From Symsagittifera roscoffensis (taxonomy: Eukaryota > Xenacoelomorpha > Acoela > Convolutidae): a stretch of 64,000 nt of DNA. How positions within the stretch are numbered: the first letter of the stretch is position 1; each line of letters opens with the position of its first letter. Shown here piece by piece: positions 12,160 through 22,537 of this stretch. Where the stretch lies: contig NC_087063.1 of assembly GCF_963678635.1 (NCBI RefSeq), forward strand, positions 71,135,617 through 71,199,616, in the 5' to 3' direction. The notes below the pieces were generated by a model. It made no database searches. It saw only the letters and a program-made list of their open reading frames with translations, and had not been told where the DNA came from. The translations under genes and the position numbers were made by a program.

Positions 12160-14165
12160 GTAGGGAAAAATGTATTCGTTTTATAGACTTTTTGCAAAGG
12201 TACAACCACAAAGATAGTGTTCCAACCCTCGCAGCAATGTAAAACCTGATTAGCTTTTATCGTAACAGGGGAATCGGAAATTCAAAATAAAATGTACACT
12301 TGCAAATCTAGCAAAAATTTATCTGCACAAATCTTCAAAAAATCATTTTTCATCCAATTTGCGATCTTACAAGAAAAGATCTTTCATTTTATTCATCCGG
12401 AAAGCTATGGTTGTTAAGATTTTTTTTATAAAAGCGTAAAATAACAAAATCAATTGTGAAAAGAGTTGAGAGCCATTTCCACTACTACCCACAGTGTCAA
12501 ACTCTGCCTAAGTCACTGTCCAAGAGATGGAAGTTTGATACCGATATGCAGAAATTCAGAGCGTTACCTTAGCAAACTTTCAAATTCGGAAATTTGATTA
12601 GGTCCTCTATCAAGAAAAAAGACCAACATGCAAAAATGCGAGTTTTTTGTTTTCAGATGACCAAAAAATTCGACTGTGTTATTGTGCTCACTCAAAATTC
12701 TTCCTGCGAAGCTTTAAGATGCTACTTTGTTTTCTATTCATGTCAAGAACCTCGTGCATTTTGTACATATCAGGGTAATCAATGAGAAAACAAGAAGAGA
12801 AAAATGGATGACATGGGGCAAGAATAATTTGAATAGAAAGAACACAAAATGAAAAAACATGGGGGTTTGAGTGGTGGTGTGAGCGGTGAAGTTGGTGAAA
12901 AGCAATGGTAAGAACAGACATAATGTCGGAATAGAGGATTTGTTATAAAAGATTTTTTTTTCAAAGACTCTCTTTTAGATGAATCAAAAGATAGTTGAGT
13001 GCAAATAATTTTTCCAGCTGGACGCATATCAAAAATTGCAAATTTATACACAAAATTCAAAATCTCTTCAAATTTCAAAAACACAGAAAGTAGAAGGAAA
13101 CATGTCGGAAACCATATGAAGAAATTTGCAATGAAAAAACAAAGCCCTTATAGATCCCCAGAGAAAGGAAATGGAAGGGACCATATCGGAGACTATGGGA
13201 AGAAATTTGCAATGAAAAAATCAAACCATAAAAAATCCCCAAGAAGAGATAATGTCTTGGTTGAAGCTGAAAATTGTACTAGTTGTAATTCCTCTCTTCA
13301 GTTTTCAGGTGCAACTCGGCACTCCGTATTCCAAAATTAACAGTTTTGTGGTATGGTATCCTCAAAAATGCTTAATCAAATCTGTACAATTAAGGGATAG
13401 TGCTAGAAAAAAAAAGATATGCGAATTCTCTAAGAGGTTTTGCGGCGGAAACAGTGAGGTTATGTAGAAAAATCCTCCTTCGAATACCGTAATATGGATA
13501 AATCCAGTCATACAATCACGAAATATCTGTTTGACTAAAGCACTCGCAAAGCATTCCAGGAACCGCTTTTCAGAAGTTTGAATACAGTTGAAAACGTTTG
13601 TACAAAATTCAAGTGCTAAAATCTATAATTGAGCACAGAAAACGCATTGTTTTTGAAATTTTCTTACTGCAGCACGCCAAGGTGAGAATGTTGGAGCTTT
13701 ACTGCAACTTTTTTGACAAGTTGTTAAAATAAGAAATTTTGGCGAACAATTGGCAATGGATATGGACTCACTTTACATAGCTCTTGCGGAGAAAATTTAC
13801 AGGTTTGTGTTAACCAGAAAAAAAACACTCTGGAAAAAAAATAATTATTGCTGGGATTCATTCAAGGCCGACGCAAAAACATTTTTTCCCCTCGAATGTG
13901 CTGCAAGGCTAAGAAAAACGATAAACGGGAGCCCGAACTTTTTTAAAGAGGAATGTTTGTGCATTGTTTTTGCGTAGAGGGAAATTTTGAAGCTATATAA
14001 ATAAGTCAGATGAACTTAAATGAAGCAATCAAGCTCTAGAAGATTCTGGAAATGGACCGCTAGAAAAGTATCAGAAGAGAGTACTCGATGAAACAATCAA
14101 AACCACCGACTTACTATGAATCGAGCAAACATGCTATGATGGATTCATGTTCACTTTACAGGTAA
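12160..14165 (+). pseudogene. Family B DNA polymerase remnant, palm and thumb part
   Basis: The remnant continues with RYNHKDSVPTLAAM near 12,200, an Exo III motif with its Asp retained. A Cys-rich piece with SCQEPRAF and then KKRKMDDM lies at 12,735-12,815. DHIGDYGKKFAMKK lies near 13,180. WYPQKCLIKSVQL followed by ARKKK lies near 13,350-13,420. EYRNMDK then HTITKYLFD, near 13,490-13,535, is a degraded finger/palm helix. LQHAKVRMLELYCNFFDKLL lies near 13,670. MDMDSLYIALAEKIY at 13,753-13,800 is the palm Motif C (usually DTDS, here DMDS). SPNFFKEECLCIVFA ends at 13,974. Stops interrupt it throughout. The right arm (54,250-56,290, minus strand) holds the same remnant. I identify the family with fair confidence; which mobile element it came from is inference. 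Confidence 0.68.
13097..13258 (+). repeat. 81-bp tandem duplication inside the polymerase remnant
   Basis: GAAATTTGCAATGAAAAAA recurs at 13,121 and 13,202, 81 bp apart, inside two similar units. In the open frame it duplicates 27 residues (NHMKKFAMKK and DYGKKFAMKK). The right arm carries a decayed version of the same duplication near 55,235-55,350, so it predates the arms' divergence. Confidence 0.7.
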
Positions 14166-15216
14166 TTTACCTTTGATATTTAAAACTTAGATAACGGACT
14201 CAACATTTTTTGCAAAAACTGTAAAGATTAAAAAATACACAAAATATCAGTTTTCTTACCATTTTCTTACCATGGGGCAAACACTGAAACATCCCAAGTT
14301 TATTCCCTCAAGTCTCTTATAAGTCTGAACTTCTAATTTTCGATGATACTAAATCATAAGCAAAAAACCAATCTAAAAATTTCTATGGTTCAAAAAACAG
14401 TCGTCAAGGCTAATTAAGTCTCCTAAAAATCAAATAAAAAACCGCTAAACATTCAAAAAACCGCTCAAAAACCGCTTCAAACCGCTCATTCTAGAAGAGA
14501 TTTGGAGCGCAATTGTCTAAAGATAGGAGTCACACTTTTGTTTTGCAAAACTGGAGGAAGTCAAGAACAACAAATCGCAAAATGCAACACTATATCCGTT
14601 TACCACCTAGAGAAAAAAATCTTATTTCTTATTTGATATGTATTGGGCGTACTAAAACCATCATATGCAAAATGTTCATCTCGTTAGTAAAAATTTATTA
14701 GTTAAGATTGCTGACAGGCGGTTACTGCGGGTTTTTAACTAAAAAGTTCAATCGTGCGAGCTCTCATTTGGCAGTGCAGTGTCCCACGTTGTGATGAAGA
14801 TTTCTAAAGCAAGGAGGGGGCAAACGTTTTGATTTTCACATATTGATGAAAAAATGTGTCGGTTTAAAAAACAATTTATCTTTTTTTTCAATTCCAAATC
14901 CTTTCAACATGTATTTGGAGAAGCAAAGGGAGTTTTTGTGATACCGTTTGAGCTAAAAAAAAAACTACAGAACTCGTTGTCAAAAAAAAAGTTAAAAAAC
15001 GCCGGTAATATTTTTCCCTGGATCCAGCATAAGCTGCCAATTGTAGCTATTAAGAGAACAAAATCAAAATATGAATACAAATATACTGATATTTTGTTAC
15101 CAAAGTCTGCAAAATAAAATTTTTGCTGCTGGGAAATAGAAAAATGCTTCGATTCGGAATAATTCTGTAAGTTAGTGTTGCAATTACGAACATGTCGATA
15201 GCCCAGGAAATACGAT
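14166..15216. other. AT-rich upstream region of the SLT/vWA gene
   Basis: No gene is recognised here. A cluster of the short word AACCGCT lies near 14,445-14,490 and is also present in the right arm near 53,935-54,010. The last 500 bp before the ATG at 15,217 are well conserved between arms and should contain the promoter. No confident TATA box can be chosen among the many AT-rich words. Confidence 0.5.
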
Positions 15217-15663
15217 ATGAAGTGCCCATGCAAACTGCCGCTCGTATTGCTAGTTCTGGAAATAGTCTCAGTTTGCAGAGGAGTTGACAAGACCTTAGAG
15301 GCAGGAGCCAGTGGATGTGAAGTGGCAAAAGCCGCCATCGACAAGGTAGTCGCATCCAATATCTTCAAAAAGACAGAGAACTTCGTTCTAGTGCGACTGG
15401 CTCTGGTCAGTGCCTTCGGAACATCAGACAGTTTCATACCCGGAGGCACTGGAATTTGGCAACTGACCGAACAAAATCTGAATGATTCTCAAGTTATATT
15501 GAACCACCTAAATTTGGCACAGAGCATTGAAGAGATTTTGTGCATCAACTTTACAACTGCTGAAAAAGAAGATCTTAAAATGCCACTGTACAGTGCAGTA
15601 TGCGCAATGCTATTGATTCAAGGTCAATCAAGTTCCATCATGTATGTAGAAACAAGGCTGCCC
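15217..15663 (+). CDS. SLT/lysozyme-like plus vWA protein, exon 1 (left arm)
   Basis: Exon 1 encodes 149 residues. Residues 1-22 (MKCPCKLPLVLLVLEIVSVC...) form a signal peptide, so the product is secreted. The rest resembles a lytic-transglycosylase/goose-lysozyme-like fold: CEVAKAAIDKVVASNIF, then RLALVSAFG, then GGTGIWQLTE (the G-x-x-Gly-x-x-Gln motif), then PLYSAVCAMLLIQ. The catalytic Glu expected in the first motif (usually E-S before x-F) is absent; the sequence reads LVSAFG. The exon end is set at the donor CCC|GTATCA, the only one whose phase (0) fits the acceptor of exon 2; a stronger-looking GTATGT at 15,642 gives the wrong phase. The right-arm copy differs at only a few residues and uses the same donor. 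I am fairly sure the two domains belong to one gene because the arms keep the same exon order. Confidence 0.62.
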
Positions 15664-16004
15664 GTATCAGTGCAAAGCCCTGAATGTTACAACACCCCCT
15701 TCAACTTGTCTCAGTTTGTTTTGATGAAGGAAATTTTAGGAAAGCTATATTTTTTGAATTTTTTTTTCGATTTTTAGATGACTTATTCGTATTGTATTTG
15801 AGTCTTGCTAAAAAACATGGGATCAATTAGCTTGTCTGAATTCATTTTGTAATAATTTTGAATGCGGGATAATTCAGCCCGTTGAAATAATTCACACTTA
15901 CTCATTGAGCATCAAAAAAATCTAAGAAACTCAAAAAAGTTAGTCCATGACGACCAAAATTGAGAGTTATGAAATTGGAGCATTTTGCCTGAAATAATTC
16001 CAGG

Positions 16005-16105
16005 CAGGGGCGGATTTAGGGGGGGGGGGGGCGCTTTCCCCTCAGGTATTCGACCCCTTGCCGACCCAAAGGGCCGCCCTCGAGAAAATCCTAGATCCAC
16101 CCCTG
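16005..16105. mobile_element. Short hAT-type MITE A, shared by both arms
   Basis: It begins CAGGGGCGGATTTAGG and ends with the inverted form CTAGATCCACCCCTG, flanked by near-identical 8-bp direct repeats (ATTCCAGG and CTTCCAGG). The 8-bp duplication and CAGGGG ends suit the hAT superfamily. A longer version (198 bp) sits at the same place in the right arm, so the insertion predates the arms and the left copy is internally deleted. Confidence 0.75.
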
Positions 16106-16631
16106 CTTCCAGGTTAAACACTTTTCATGCTTGAACTCAAAGAGTCATTATTTTCATTTGGGTATAAGAACTTTAATTTCGAACATCCAGAACTGTGAAA
16201 ACTATAATTTCACATGAAACACTCGATACATTAAACATGTTGGAAACTATTAATTCACACGAAACACTCAATAAATAAACCACTTATACAATTGTTCAAA
16301 AATGAATTAAAATTGATTGCCAATCAATGGTAGTGTCTCTAACGATAGAAGGGCCAAAATTTAGAAAATTGAAATAGCCAACATTGAATATTCAAAAATC
16401 TCGAAATAATCAAGAAATCTCAAAAAAAACTCAAGAGTTTAAATTCAATAATAGCCAAAAATGAAATCCCTTGCATGGATTTAGCCACACTAGCCAAAGG
16501 GTTGCCCCCAATTAATCGATTGGCTTTAAACTTTTTAAAAGCATACCTTTGCCCTTTTTTACAAAGGATCTAACATACCATCTCCTCTTCCTCTCTTGCT
16601 CAAATGACCTACTGTACAACATCCCCCTAGC

Positions 16632-17069
16632 CAGGGGCGGATCTAGGATTTTCTCGAGGGGGGGGGGGGGCGGATTTTCAAAAAGGAAAATTTTGACGAC
16701 CTTTTTTTTTTTTAGGTCGACCAAATAGATATTTCGAGCTCTCTCAAAGCACTGTTTTGCCCCTATTTTGGCAAAATTTTCTGCGCCGCAGGCAAATTTT
16801 TGAAAAAACAGTCAAAAAATCCGTTTTTGGGCACTTTTTGAAAAATTTTGACAAAAAAATCGCGTTTTTTTTGGCGCGCGCTCCCCCTCAAAGTTAGTAT
16901 ATATTGGCGCCGAAGGCGCCTTTAGAAAAATTTTAGGGTCGGTCGGCCAAAAATGGATTTCTGAAAAAGTATCAAAGGGGGGACCCTTTGGGTCGGCAGG
17001 GGGTCGAATCCCTGAGGAAAGGGCGTCCGCAACCGCCACCGCACCCCCCCCCCCCTAAATCCGCCCCTG
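16632..17069. mobile_element. hAT-type MITE B, left arm only
   Basis: This 438-bp element has CAGGGGCGGATCTAGG and CTAAATCCGCCCCTG ends and a perfect 8-bp target duplication, CCCCTAGC (16,624-16,631 and 17,070-17,077). It contains G- and C-runs just inside the ends and a GGCGCCGAAGGCGCC palindrome near 16,905. It encodes no transposase. The right arm has the single-copy empty site near 51,665, so it inserted after the arms separated. Confidence 0.88.
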
Positions 17070-17103
17070 CCCCTAGCCATGCATTCTTTTAGGATATTCC
17101 TTT

Positions 17104-18806
17104 TGTAGTATTGCGAAATACTACACACACACAAAAGACCATTGTCTTAATTGTTTATTTAACGACCCAATTCTAAATTGGAGCGTGCCATTTAAATTAA
17201 AGCCTCTTTTCACTAAATCAGATATTGACTGATTTACTCTTATTAGGACTATAAAATCTTGTTTTGAAAATCCACTCCTTTTTAAATACTTGTCCAATTT
17301 TTCTCATTTTTTCATGCTTAATATTTTAAAAGGGCGGCGATTATTAATACGTCCCTTTTAACTTAACTTGAAACAAACTGGATAAATATTTAGCAGTCTT
17401 GCCGGCTGCACTGAAATTCTCCTTGCTTTGATTAAGCAGAGGTGCACCTGCAATATGATGCATCAGAGAGAGTAATATGAATTTTTAATAAGACAAACTG
17501 AAGGCTGCGGTTTGTATCAAAGGGGACTAATAAGTTGAAGATATTTGATTTGAAAAAATCAAATAAAAACTAGTTGAAAATTCCCTTATTAAAAAGGGAG
17601 AACAAAGGAGCAGGTGAAAACTGAATAATTAAAGATTGAATCAGCCGCCGGTTTATGCTTACGAGCAAAAGGACTGGCCTGAAATCTTCAGTGTTTCATT
17701 TTGCTCAGTAAGCAGCAAGTCAGATCTCTTCAGTCAGATCTTTTTAAAATAAATAATTTTTCTTTTCTGCCTTTACAATAAAATTAAACTAGCCTTTTTC
17801 ACAAATAAAATAGAGAATAAATTCTCATTTAAAGTTCGATAAAATTATAAATCGAGATACTCGAGAGACCCACACCTGAGGAAGTCTGGACTACAAGTAC
17901 CCAAAGGACTACGGCAAAGACGATACTGACGACCAAACCAGAAGTGTCGAAGTGGACACAACCAAGGGCGACCCATTCATACTAATCAGCCATCGACCTT
18001 AGTAAGAAGATATAATATTGATGAACAAAATAAGATTAGCTCCACCTCACCTCATAGGTATATTTCTCCAAGCTGTTCGATTCATTTATATAATCTGATA
18101 ACCCAGTGCTTTGTATCTAACCAACTAATTAATTCATACCTTTTCTAACTATTGTTTCTACTCTACTTTTTGTCAAGACAATTTGACGATCTAAGGTGAG
18201 ACTTATAAATTAGGATAGAATTACTAAGCATTCAACCAGCAATGATCGCTTAGTAAAACTGGTGCGACCGCAGCAGAGAACTACTCCTTAAGAAATTATT
18301 TTTCCAACAAACTAGAAACAGCTTTTAAAATTCAAAAAATATATTATTATTAGGATCTGTGAGTATTTGTCAGATTAGTTTTCAACCTCAAAAAGCCAGA
18401 GACAATGGGTATCTTTCGATAGAAACACAATTTCATTGTCTTCTACTTGACAGATATTCCTGGTAGGGTTCTTGCGAAATGCATCCCCTGCGCTAGCAGT
18501 CGCCCACGATATCCCTCCATCTCGAGGTCTATTAGACGGCTTTCTAACTGACATTAGCTCATGAACTTAACTATTATCTATTATTATAATAATATATAAA
18601 ATTTCTGAAAGAATCGTTCTCTGCCTAAGTCCGCTAGTAAGATATACCCGTTTTGTCCAGTAATCCACTAAAGTTTTGCCGAAACTTCAGTTTAAAGTTA
18701 TCATCACTAAAATTAACGAAATTCTGTATTAAACTAAAGTGCTCAAAAACTTATTAAATATCTTCATTTATTTTTTCGAGGGGGTTAAGTGGTCATATGT
18801 GCGATC
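17104..18806 (+). repeat. 5' LTR
   Basis: It starts with the palindrome TGTAGTATT-GCGA-AATACTACA, is nearly identical to the 3' LTR, and ends in GTGCGATC. The expected ...CA end is not seen, so the true 3' border may lie a few bases upstream, or the terminal sequence is atypical. The LTR contains AT-rich stretches and a GC-richer segment from 17,860 to 18,000. Confidence 0.85.
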
Positions 18807-20604
18807 TAAGAGTACCCTAAATTGTATGATAAATTGAATTCTTCATCACATTATCTCAAACCATCCACGGATGTTGCTATTTATCCTAATCCTTCATCAA
18901 TTCTCGAGGCTTATCCTCAAATTTTCTTAAACTCATTTTAATTCTAACTACCTTAACGTAACTTAAACCTAAATCATCCAGTAAAGCTACCAATTACTGA
19001 AACTACAGGAAGAAAATAACAAAAACCAAAAAGGAAGGAACGGATTTGAGTGTTTTTTGATAAATCATTAGTTTTTTTTGACACAGTTTAAATATACACC
19101 TAATTAACAATAAGATTACGCACTAAAACCAATCTTAAACGTTAACCACATAACACCAAACACCAAGTTTTAGTTTCAGCACAAAAATATCAGGTTTCAT
19201 AACAAAAACTAAGTTTAAAACACTGACACATCCACTTTATATTGATAAAATAGGTTTCATATGATAGCATAAGCACTAAAAAATTGATTTTTACCAGCTA
19301 AAATTTTTGGTTTCAGTCTAGGTTTCAGTTATAGGTCCAAACGTTTCAGTTAAAATAAGTATAGTTTCCGGTCAAAATTTCAAGTTTCTGTAAACGGATT
19401 CGGGTAAAACAGCAAAAGTTGAACTAGTCAAACCCAAATTTGGATACCATAAGTCAAAAACCTGGTCTTAAATGGTACGTTTTTGTTAGTTTCAGGTTTC
19501 AGAACACAAAAATTGAGTTTTTGGTCTCAAAATTGAGCTCCGAACGCCGAATTTTGACTTTCTAAAGAAAACTAACGGTGTTAAAACCCACCAAACCAAT
19601 TTTAAATTTTGGTTCCTAAGGCTGAAACGTACGTTTCAGAATTGGTGTTTTTGGTTTCAGAACCAAAAATCTTGCTTCCCGAGAAAAATTTTTGTGAAAT
19701 ATTGAAAGATAATAAGAATCTTTAATGCACTAACAAATTTTTAAACTCAAAAAACTTCTAGAAGGTGTTAGTTTGAGCCCTCAAACTTATAGTTTCAGAA
19801 AACTAAAATTGTCGTTTTAAGCTAAAATTTTCATCTTTTTGGCAATTTTATTGCTGGAATAGAAATATATTAGAGAGACCAACCTAAATTTTCAATCTCA
19901 AAACTCTAAAACCAAGTGGTCAAACCATATTTTCAGTTCTAGAAATCATAGTTTCAGCCGCAAAAACTTAGGTTTCCGCAAACAAATTTTTGATTTTGAA
20001 GTTACAAACCTGTTCAAAATTCCAATTTACACTAGACCAGCTATCAAAAACCAACTTTTAATTTTCATGCACCGAGTTTGAGAGAGTTTAAGAGTTTCAG
20101 GTTTGAGTTTTCAAAAACTAAGTTTAAGATATCAAAAGATTCGGTTTTCTCGAATTTTTTTGCAAGTTAAAGCGAAAACCAGATATAATACAGCGTATAG
20201 AAAATTTTAAGATTAAAAAAATTCAACTTCAGCTACCATAGTTTCAGGTTTCAGATTATCGTTTCAGTCAAAAAAAAATTTCTATAAATTTTTAACAAAA
20301 AAATTAAGTTTTGAACCAATAATAACCAATAAAGGCATATAGTTATACTGTTAACCATACCATAGCATCAACAAAACTTCACTTGAACAAAATTTCAGGT
20401 TTCAGTTAAGGTTTCAGCGAATAAAAAACTTGAAAAACTTAGAAAAAATTTTAGAAACATTTTTTTCCAAAGAAATTTTTTTATTTCCTTACCTTATTAT
20501 TAATAACCTTTGTTAATATTCAAAAATTCCTAAGAGGTTTTCATTACTCTAGGACATACTAATCAAATAGTACAACTTGGCTTAAGAAAAAGAAAACAAA
20601 CATC
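18807..20604 (+). promoter_or_regulatory. Leader rich in GTTTCAG motifs
   Basis: This 1.8-kb untranslated leader has no long ORF. Between 19,165 and 20,425 the word GTTTCA occurs about 18 times, mostly as GGTTTCAG or TAGTTTCAG, on the sense strand. No comparable cluster is obvious elsewhere in the window. The function is unknown; packaging, translation control or factor binding are possibilities only. Confidence 0.5.
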
Positions 20605-20889
20605 GTGAAATTAATGTCAACACATTTTAAAATTGACGTCAGTACAATAAATTTAAAAATCAAATTAGGAAATAAAGTCTCTAACATCATATGGTATATC
20701 ACTAACACTGAAAAAAATCATGTTAGTATATTAGCAAAACACCCTAACGAAGATAAATACGAATTATACGTCTTCTTTCGTCGATATACTCCAGAAATTG
20801 ACACAATTCTTCAGCAAATAAAAATACCAAATAACATAATTTGTATACCGGAAGAGCGATTAATTGCTTCACTCCCGATTGCTTTTTGA
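20605..20889 (+). CDS. Small ORF upstream of gag, module 1 (unknown function)
   Basis: A 94-residue frame lies ahead of gag in the LTR element. Its first in-frame codons are GTG AAA TTA ATG, so the ATG four residues in is a likely start. The core NLKIKLGNKVSNIIWYI, then HVSILAKHP, then TPEIDTILQQIKIP is repeated with divergence in the next module (21,104-21,349). Predicted structure is alternating strands and one helix. I do not recognise a family. The conserved pattern between the two copies argues that it was once under protein-level selection. Confidence 0.5.
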   Translation: MKLMSTHFKIDVSTINLKIKLGNKVSNIIWYITNTEKNHVSILAKHPNEDKYELYVFFRRYTPEIDTILQQIKIPNNIICIPEERLIASLPIAF

Positions 20890-21103
20890 TATCATAATAT
20901 ACCAAAGCACAAAACTACTTGCATTTTAATCATTTTTTCTTAAAAACACAAAATTTTCCTAAACAAAAATTAAAAATCATAACAAGTTCATAAGAAAAAT
21001 TTAAATATTTTTTATATTGTTTATCATTCCCTAGATAATTATTTATGTCCCTAAAAGGATGTAAAATGCTATGACCAACTTTTATTAAGTAAATACAACA
21101 CCA

Positions 21104-21349
21104 TTTAATTTAAAACTAAAATTAAATAATAAATCCACAAAAATTATTTGGTATAGTATCCAAAAAGATCAAATCACAATTTTGTCCAAACACCCACAAA
21201 AAAATATTCACGAATTAACCATTCTTTCCAGCAGCAAAACCCCAGAGATAACTTCTATCTTAAAAAAGCTTAAACAGCCCCATAGCACTATTGATCTATC
21301 TAACAAAAACTCGTATTCATTGAAACCAGCAAACTTCCTTGTAACTTAA
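21104..21349 (+). pseudogene. Small ORF upstream of gag, module 2, diverged duplicate
   Basis: This frame runs 81 codons to a stop at 21,347-21,349, with an upstream in-frame stop at 21,086 and no ATG. It aligns along its length with the preceding module: FNLKLKLNNKSTKIIWYS, then ITILSKHP, then TPEITSILKKLKQP. Nucleotide identity is low although the residue pattern is kept, so the duplication is old. Lack of a start suggests decay, or expression by another route. Confidence 0.5.
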
Positions 21350-21442
21350 ATACAAATATTTTAGTCCGTACAATTGATCAATACAGAACACATCCAAACC
21401 CTTTATATATTGTTAAGAAAACATTGAGTGAATTAAACAAAA

Positions 21443-22537
21443 ATGGCAAACGTAGTAGCATACCCAGATTTAGCTCTCGAAAAGTTTACCGGCTTAGATC
21501 CGAATGAAGATGCAAGAGATTTTCTTGATATAGTAGAGAAAAAGATAGGATTTTCCCTAGGCACTAGACCAGGAGATGCAGGTGACGAACAAGACGCATA
21601 TGATAACAGACAAAGAGCCTTATTTGGTTCAATATTAAGAGGTCCAGCCGCTCAATGGTATCAGGGATTAGCAGCAAACTTACCTTGGAATGATATAAGA
21701 AACCAATTCATAGATAGATTCACTGATGATAAGGATAAATATAGGAGACGAATAGAAGCAGAAAACATAAAAAGACAACCTGATGAATTCATTAAAAGCT
21801 ACATACATAGATTAAGCACTGCAGTAGACCGTGGATGGCCTAATCCAACTTTTAATGATGATCAAAGAACAGCAAAGAAAAAGGAATTCTTTGTACGCGG
21901 CTTAAGCCCGCCAGGCTTAAAACAAAAGGCGCACCAATTCCTAATTGAGAATCCACCCGCAACTTGGCAGCAATTAAAAGATCATATTGCTACAAAAGAC
22001 TTAAGTTTTGCAATAAGTAGTGAATTTATCGGAACAGCATCCAGTAGCATAGAAAATAAATTGGAAATAGAGGGAATAAAGAATCAACTTAAAGAGTTAA
22101 CAGGACTAATGAAGGATCATAAAATAAACGCAGCCTATAATCCACATGAGCATAGAAACAAACAAAACAACCCAATGTTTTGCAACTGGTGTTGCATGTC
22201 AGGCCACACGATAAGCCATTGCTTTAAATATAACGATCAACAGGAGCAAAATTATAACTCGCTTCAATTAAGAGAGAATTCAAACAGAAGTCACCATAAC
22301 TATAGCAAGAGTAGGTCAAGAGTAGACAACAATTTCAATGACATAAACTCTCAGCAAGAGTTCAGGCACTTCTCAAACTTCAATGAAAGTTCTCAATCGC
22401 GTGACAGGTCGAACAGTAAGAAACACTTCAACGAAAATAACGATTATCACTCACCTTACCAGATCCACAACTTTAGTGATGATGACATTCCAGGAGACTA
22501 TAACGATAATGAGTGTGAACTTGTGAATTCAAACTAG
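21443..22537 (+). CDS. gag: Gag polyprotein of the LTR element
   Basis: This intact 364-residue ORF starts MANVVAYPDLALEKFTGLDP. The N-terminal half has a capsid-like gag domain (FGSILRGPAAQWYQGL, then RRRIEAENIKRQPDEFIKSY, then FFVRGLSPPGLKQKAH), as in Ty3/Gypsy-type gags. A CCHC zinc knuckle lies at residues about 246-259 (CNWCCMSGHTISHC; C-x2-C-x4-H-x4-C). The tail is Asn/Ser-rich. It assembles particles and packages RNA. As it is intact in an element lacking RT, it may act with enzymes supplied by a relative. The protease frame begins in the -1 frame at its end. Confidence 0.9.
   Translation: MANVVAYPDLALEKFTGLDPNEDARDFLDIVEKKIGFSLGTRPGDAGDEQDAYDNRQRALFGSILRGPAAQWYQGLAANLPWNDIRNQFIDRFTDDKDKYRRRIEAENIKRQPDEFIKSYIHRLSTAVDRGWPNPTFNDDQRTAKKKEFFVRGLSPPGLKQKAHQFLIENPPATWQQLKDHIATKDLSFAISSEFIGTASSSIENKLEIEGIKNQLKELTGLMKDHKINAAYNPHEHRNKQNNPMFCNWCCMSGHTISHCFKYNDQQEQNYNSLQLRENSNRSHHNYSKSRSRVDNNFNDINSQQEFRHFSNFNESSQSRDRSNSKKHFNENNDYHSPYQIHNFSDDDIPGDYNDNECELVNSN

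Noticed and set aside
16985-17010. tRNA B-box-like string GGTCGAATCCCTG in MITE B, also in MITE C
   Set aside because: It belongs to the repeated MITE core, and no A box or cloverleaf can be drawn.
18790-18812. TGGTCATATGTGCGATC as a primer-binding site
   Set aside because: It is present after both LTR copies and does not resemble a tRNA 3' end; left undecided.
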